Source: Synechococcus sp. CPC35 (lineage in GTDB: Bacteria > Cyanobacteriota > Cyanobacteriia > PCC-6307 > Cyanobiaceae). Taken from it: 17,065 nt of DNA. The notes under the pieces are model-generated. The model had not been told where the DNA came from. It made no database searches and worked only from the letters and a program-made list of their open reading frames with translations. Made by a program: the position numbers and the translations under genes. Positions within the stretch are counted from its first letter, which is position 1; every line of letters begins with the position of its first letter. This document shows positions 14,652-17,065 of this stretch, piece by piece. The stretch is from positions 5,817-22,881 of the forward strand of contig NYUU01000016.1 of NCBI GenBank assembly GCA_002684175.1, in the 5' to 3' direction.

Positions 14652-16245
14652 ACCGCCGCAGCAGCTGTCGGGTGAGTGCATCCACCTCTGCTACGCCAAG
14701 GGCTTTCCCCACCAGGGAAAAGAGGGCCAGTCCCAGCAGGCTGGGGCCAGCGATCTGGATCATCAGCCCGATCAAACCGGACGGCCAGGTCACCAGGACG
14801 CCAAGGATCCAGGCCGCAGCGGCGGCGGTCAGACCCGCCAGTCCGAGTCGAGCCGAGTCGATGCTCCAGGCTCTGATTGGGAGCTCAGGGAGACGCTGTC
14901 TCAGTGCGAGAAGCAGGGCCACACAGGTCAGTGCGTTGATCAGCACCGTGGCCAGGACCAGGCCGGGAGCACCGAAATTCAGCGGCGACTGATTTCCCCA
15001 TGGCGTGGGGCCTCCGACCAGCAGCCAGTCAAAGATCACATTCAGGCCGATGCCGGCAAGGGACAGGCGGAATGGGGTGGTGCCATCGCCGAGGGCATAG
15101 AAGACCCGCACCAGCACATCACGGCCGAGATAGGCCGGCATGCCAAGGCCGTAAGCCATGAGCAAACCGGTCACGAGCTGAGCCGCTGATGCGTCAAAGG
15201 CTCCCCGTTCATAGACCAGGGCAACGATCGGGGCCCCGAGCGCAATGAAAAGCCCTCCCAGAGGGACCATCGACGCCGTCGACAGCATCAGACCCTGGCG
15301 GATGCGGGCGATCAGCTGGGGCCGATCCTCCAACGCCGTCAGTTTTGCGAAGGTCGGCAGAAGCGGCACCAGCAGAGCGTTGGAGATCAGCCCCAGGGGC
15401 GTCTGCACCAGCAGATTGGCGTATCCAAGCCCTGCTGCAGCTCCGACAATCCCGGAGGCGAAAAACAGATCGGTGAACACATTGATCTGAAGCATGCCCG
15501 AGGACAACGTTGCCGGCCCCATCACCTGCCAGACCTCCCTCACCCCGGGATGGCGCCAGTCCCAGACAAGCTGAAAGCGTGCGAGGCCATGGCGCACCAA
15601 GGCCGGCAGCTGAATCAGCCACTGGAGCAGGGCACCCACCAGGGTGGCGAATGCCAGAACCACGCCACCGCTCATCGCCGCAGCCGGCAGTGCGATCCCG
15701 CTTCCCAGCTGCCACCAGAGCAGACCGACTCCGACAATCAACGCTGCACTTGACATCAGCGGGGAGACAGCCGGAATCCAGAACTCATCAGCGGCATTGA
15801 GCGATCCGAAACCGAGGCCGATCAATCCGGCCAGCAATGCCATCGGTGCCATCACCTGCAATTGCACGGTTGCGATTCCGTGCAGCTCCGGGCTCAGGCC
15901 TGGGCCCACCAGCGTGATCAAAGGATCAGCCGCAAGAACCAACACAGCGGTGACCAGCAGCAGCAGCAAGCTGACGCTCGTATTGAGAGCCGCAAGGATG
16001 TGAGCGCCTTCCGAGCGGGGCCGACGACTCAACACACTCACCATGGCGCTGTGAAACGGTCCGTTGATGCCTCCAAGCAGAATCAGCAGGAACCCAGGCA
16101 GCACGTAGGCGTAGTTGTAAGCGTCATAGGCGGCTCCCACCCCGAAGGCGGCTGCAATCACCAGCTGACGCACCAGTCCTCCCAGCTTGCTGAGCAAGGT
16201 GCCCAGCGTCACAACCAGAGCGATCCCCTTGAGTGAACGCGCCAT
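14638..16245 (-). CDS. murJ: Lipid II flippase MurJ (MviN family)
   Basis: Inner-membrane flippase that moves the peptidoglycan precursor lipid II to the periplasmic face. The 535-residue product starts MARSLKGIALVVTLGTLLSK, followed by GGLVRQLVIAAAFGVGAAYDAYN and the family's GGINGPFHSAMVSVLSRR. About fourteen hydrophobic segments follow, in the usual MOP-superfamily layout (for example LAFATLVGALLQWLIQLPAL, LLVPLLPTFAKL, GRDVLVRVFYALGDGTTPF). Length is normal. The open frame extends 46 codons upstream, but that part is Pro/Gly/Cys-rich, non-conserved and runs into sfsA, so the start is set at ATG 16243-16245. It is divergent from sfsA (67 bases between starts) and convergent with the 87-residue gene, overlapping by 14 bases. 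Confidence 0.93.
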   Translation of the reverse strand: MARSLKGIALVVTLGTLLSKLGGLVRQLVIAAAFGVGAAYDAYNYAYVLPGFLLILLGGINGPFHSAMVSVLSRRPRSEGAHILAALNTSVSLLLLLVTAVLVLAADPLITLVGPGLSPELHGIATVQLQVMAPMALLAGLIGLGFGSLNAADEFWIPAVSPLMSSAALIVGVGLLWWQLGSGIALPAAAMSGGVVLAFATLVGALLQWLIQLPALVRHGLARFQLVWDWRHPGVREVWQVMGPATLSSGMLQINVFTDLFFASGIVGAAAGLGYANLLVQTPLGLISNALLVPLLPTFAKLTALEDRPQLIARIRQGLMLSTASMVPLGGLFIALGAPIVALVYERGAFDASAAQLVTGLLMAYGLGMPAYLGRDVLVRVFYALGDGTTPFRLSLAGIGLNVIFDWLLVGGPTPWGNQSPLNFGAPGLVLATVLINALTCVALLLALRQRLPELPIRAWSIDSARLGLAGLTAAAAAWILGVLVTWPSGLIGLMIQIAGPSLLGLALFSLVGKALGVAEVDALTRQLLRRFRSR

Positions 16246-16312
16246 CCAGGCCCCAGGCACTGGCCGCATTGTGGGGGCATCGGTGCACCATGGACATCCT
16301 GCTTCGCCTGCC

Positions 16313-17065
16313 ATGACCGGCCTGCCCCTCCCCGGCCACCCCTTGCTCAGCTTCGAAGCACTGGCGGAAGGCATCCTCATCAAGCGCTACAAACGCTTTC
16401 TCGCCGACATCGAACTGGACAGTGGCGAGCAGATCACCGCCCATTGCGCCAACACCGGTCCGATGAAGGGCGTACTGATCAGTGGGCAGAGGGTGCGGCT
16501 GCGGCATGCCCCGTCACCGAAACGCAAACTGGCGTGGACATGGGAGCAGGCTGAGGTCCCCGGTGCCGATGGACAACCCTGCTGGGTGGGTGTGAACACT
16601 GCCAGGCCGAACGGGCTGGTGCGTGCCGCCATCGAAGCAGGATGCCTTGCTGAACCACTCGGACAGATCTCGGGCATCCGGGCCGAAGTGGCTTACGGCG
16701 AGAACCGTCGCAGTCGCATCGACCTTCTGCTGACGCCTGGGGAGGACAACCCTGACCAGAGACCCATCTATCTCGAAGTGAAGAACACAACATGGAATGA
16801 CGGGACCACGGCACTGTTCCCCGACACCGTGACGGAGCGCGGCCAGAAGCACCTGAAGGAGCTGATGGGAATCCTTCCCGAGGCCAGAGGCGTGCTTGTG
16901 CCCTGCCTGAGCCGCCCCGATGTGAAAACCTTTGCCCCGGGTGATTCCGCAGACCCTGTCTACGGAAAGTTATTCCGTGAGGCGGTCAGGAGCGGAGTGG
17001 AAGTTCTGCCCTGCTGTTTCAGTTACAGATTGAACCAGATTCGCTGGGAAGGGCTGCGCCCTCTA
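16313..17065 (+). CDS. sfsA: SfsA family DNA/RNA nuclease, partial at right window edge
   Basis: Member of the SfsA family, named for sugar fermentation stimulation in E. coli and now thought to be a PD-(D/E)xK-type nuclease with an OB-fold N-terminus. From ATG 16313 the frame runs open for 251 codons to the window edge, close to the family's full length, so only the last few residues are missing. Motifs are HPLLSFEALAEGILIKRYKR, CANTGPMKGVLISGQRVRL (OB-like region), then RRSRIDLLL (Asp137) and YLEVKNTTW (Glu155, Lys157), which form the nuclease signature. DTVTERGQKHLKEL and the C-terminal CCFSYRLNQIRWEGLRPL complete the match. The physiological role in cyanobacteria is not established. It is divergent from murJ. 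Confidence 0.92.
   Translation, partial: MTGLPLPGHPLLSFEALAEGILIKRYKRFLADIELDSGEQITAHCANTGPMKGVLISGQRVRLRHAPSPKRKLAWTWEQAEVPGADGQPCWVGVNTARPNGLVRAAIEAGCLAEPLGQISGIRAEVAYGENRRSRIDLLLTPGEDNPDQRPIYLEVKNTTWNDGTTALFPDTVTERGQKHLKELMGILPEARGVLVPCLSRPDVKTFAPGDSADPVYGKLFREAVRSGVEVLPCCFSYRLNQIRWEGLRPL

Noticed and set aside
16246..16383. N-terminal extension of murJ overlapping sfsA
   Set aside because: The extra 46 residues are non-conserved and antisense to the sfsA start; MARSLKGIAL is the normal MurJ N-terminus.

Overview
The window looks like a stretch of core chromosome from a marine picocyanobacterium, most likely Synechococcus-like. Three photosystem II small-subunit or assembly genes (psbH, psbN, psbI) place it in an oxygenic phototroph. 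The DUF3769 LptD-like protein, the DUF3181 protein and the 2TM protein are families known to me mainly from cyanobacteria. Base composition is moderately GC-rich and even throughout. I see no insertion sequence, integrase, CRISPR array or phage gene. No gene-free stretch exceeds 300 bases; the longest (about 246 bases, 13540-13785) holds a tRNA with its promoter and terminator.

Layout, left to right. (1) 1-962, photosystem and export block: psbH, tatA and pth run leftward as a tight cluster (gaps of 9 and 11 bases, pth cut by the window edge). psbN runs rightward from the same 85-base divergent region. (2) 950-3895, a large leftward GH38 alpha-mannosidase whose 3' end overlaps psbN. (3) 3969-7054, rightward psbI followed by a 973-residue LptD-like outer-membrane protein. 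That protein carries an apparent extra beta-barrel domain, flanked by its only two mature cysteines. (4) 7055-13539, a leftward run of six genes: glyA, a WecA/MraY-family sugar-phosphate transferase, cinA, leuC, leuD and a secreted pentapeptide-repeat protein. The cinA-leuC-leuD part is tightly spaced, with a 4-base ATGA overlap between leuC and leuD. (5) 13593-13739, tRNA-Arg(ACG) with its own promoter and intrinsic terminator. (6) 13786-14651, three small rightward genes (2TM protein, DUF3181 protein, an unrecognised 87-residue protein). (7) 14638-17065, murJ (leftward) diverging from sfsA (rightward, cut by the right edge).

Functional themes are photosystem II assembly, cell-envelope construction (LptD-like protein, WecA-like transferase, MurJ, TatA), one-carbon and leucine metabolism (GlyA, LeuCD), and translation housekeeping (Pth, tRNA-Arg). 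Most of this is ordinary core genome. The observation most worth following is the inserted barrel domain in the LptD-like protein, which has a His-x-Ser...Glu pattern reminiscent of PagL lipid A deacylases. I found no convincing new multi-gene system.
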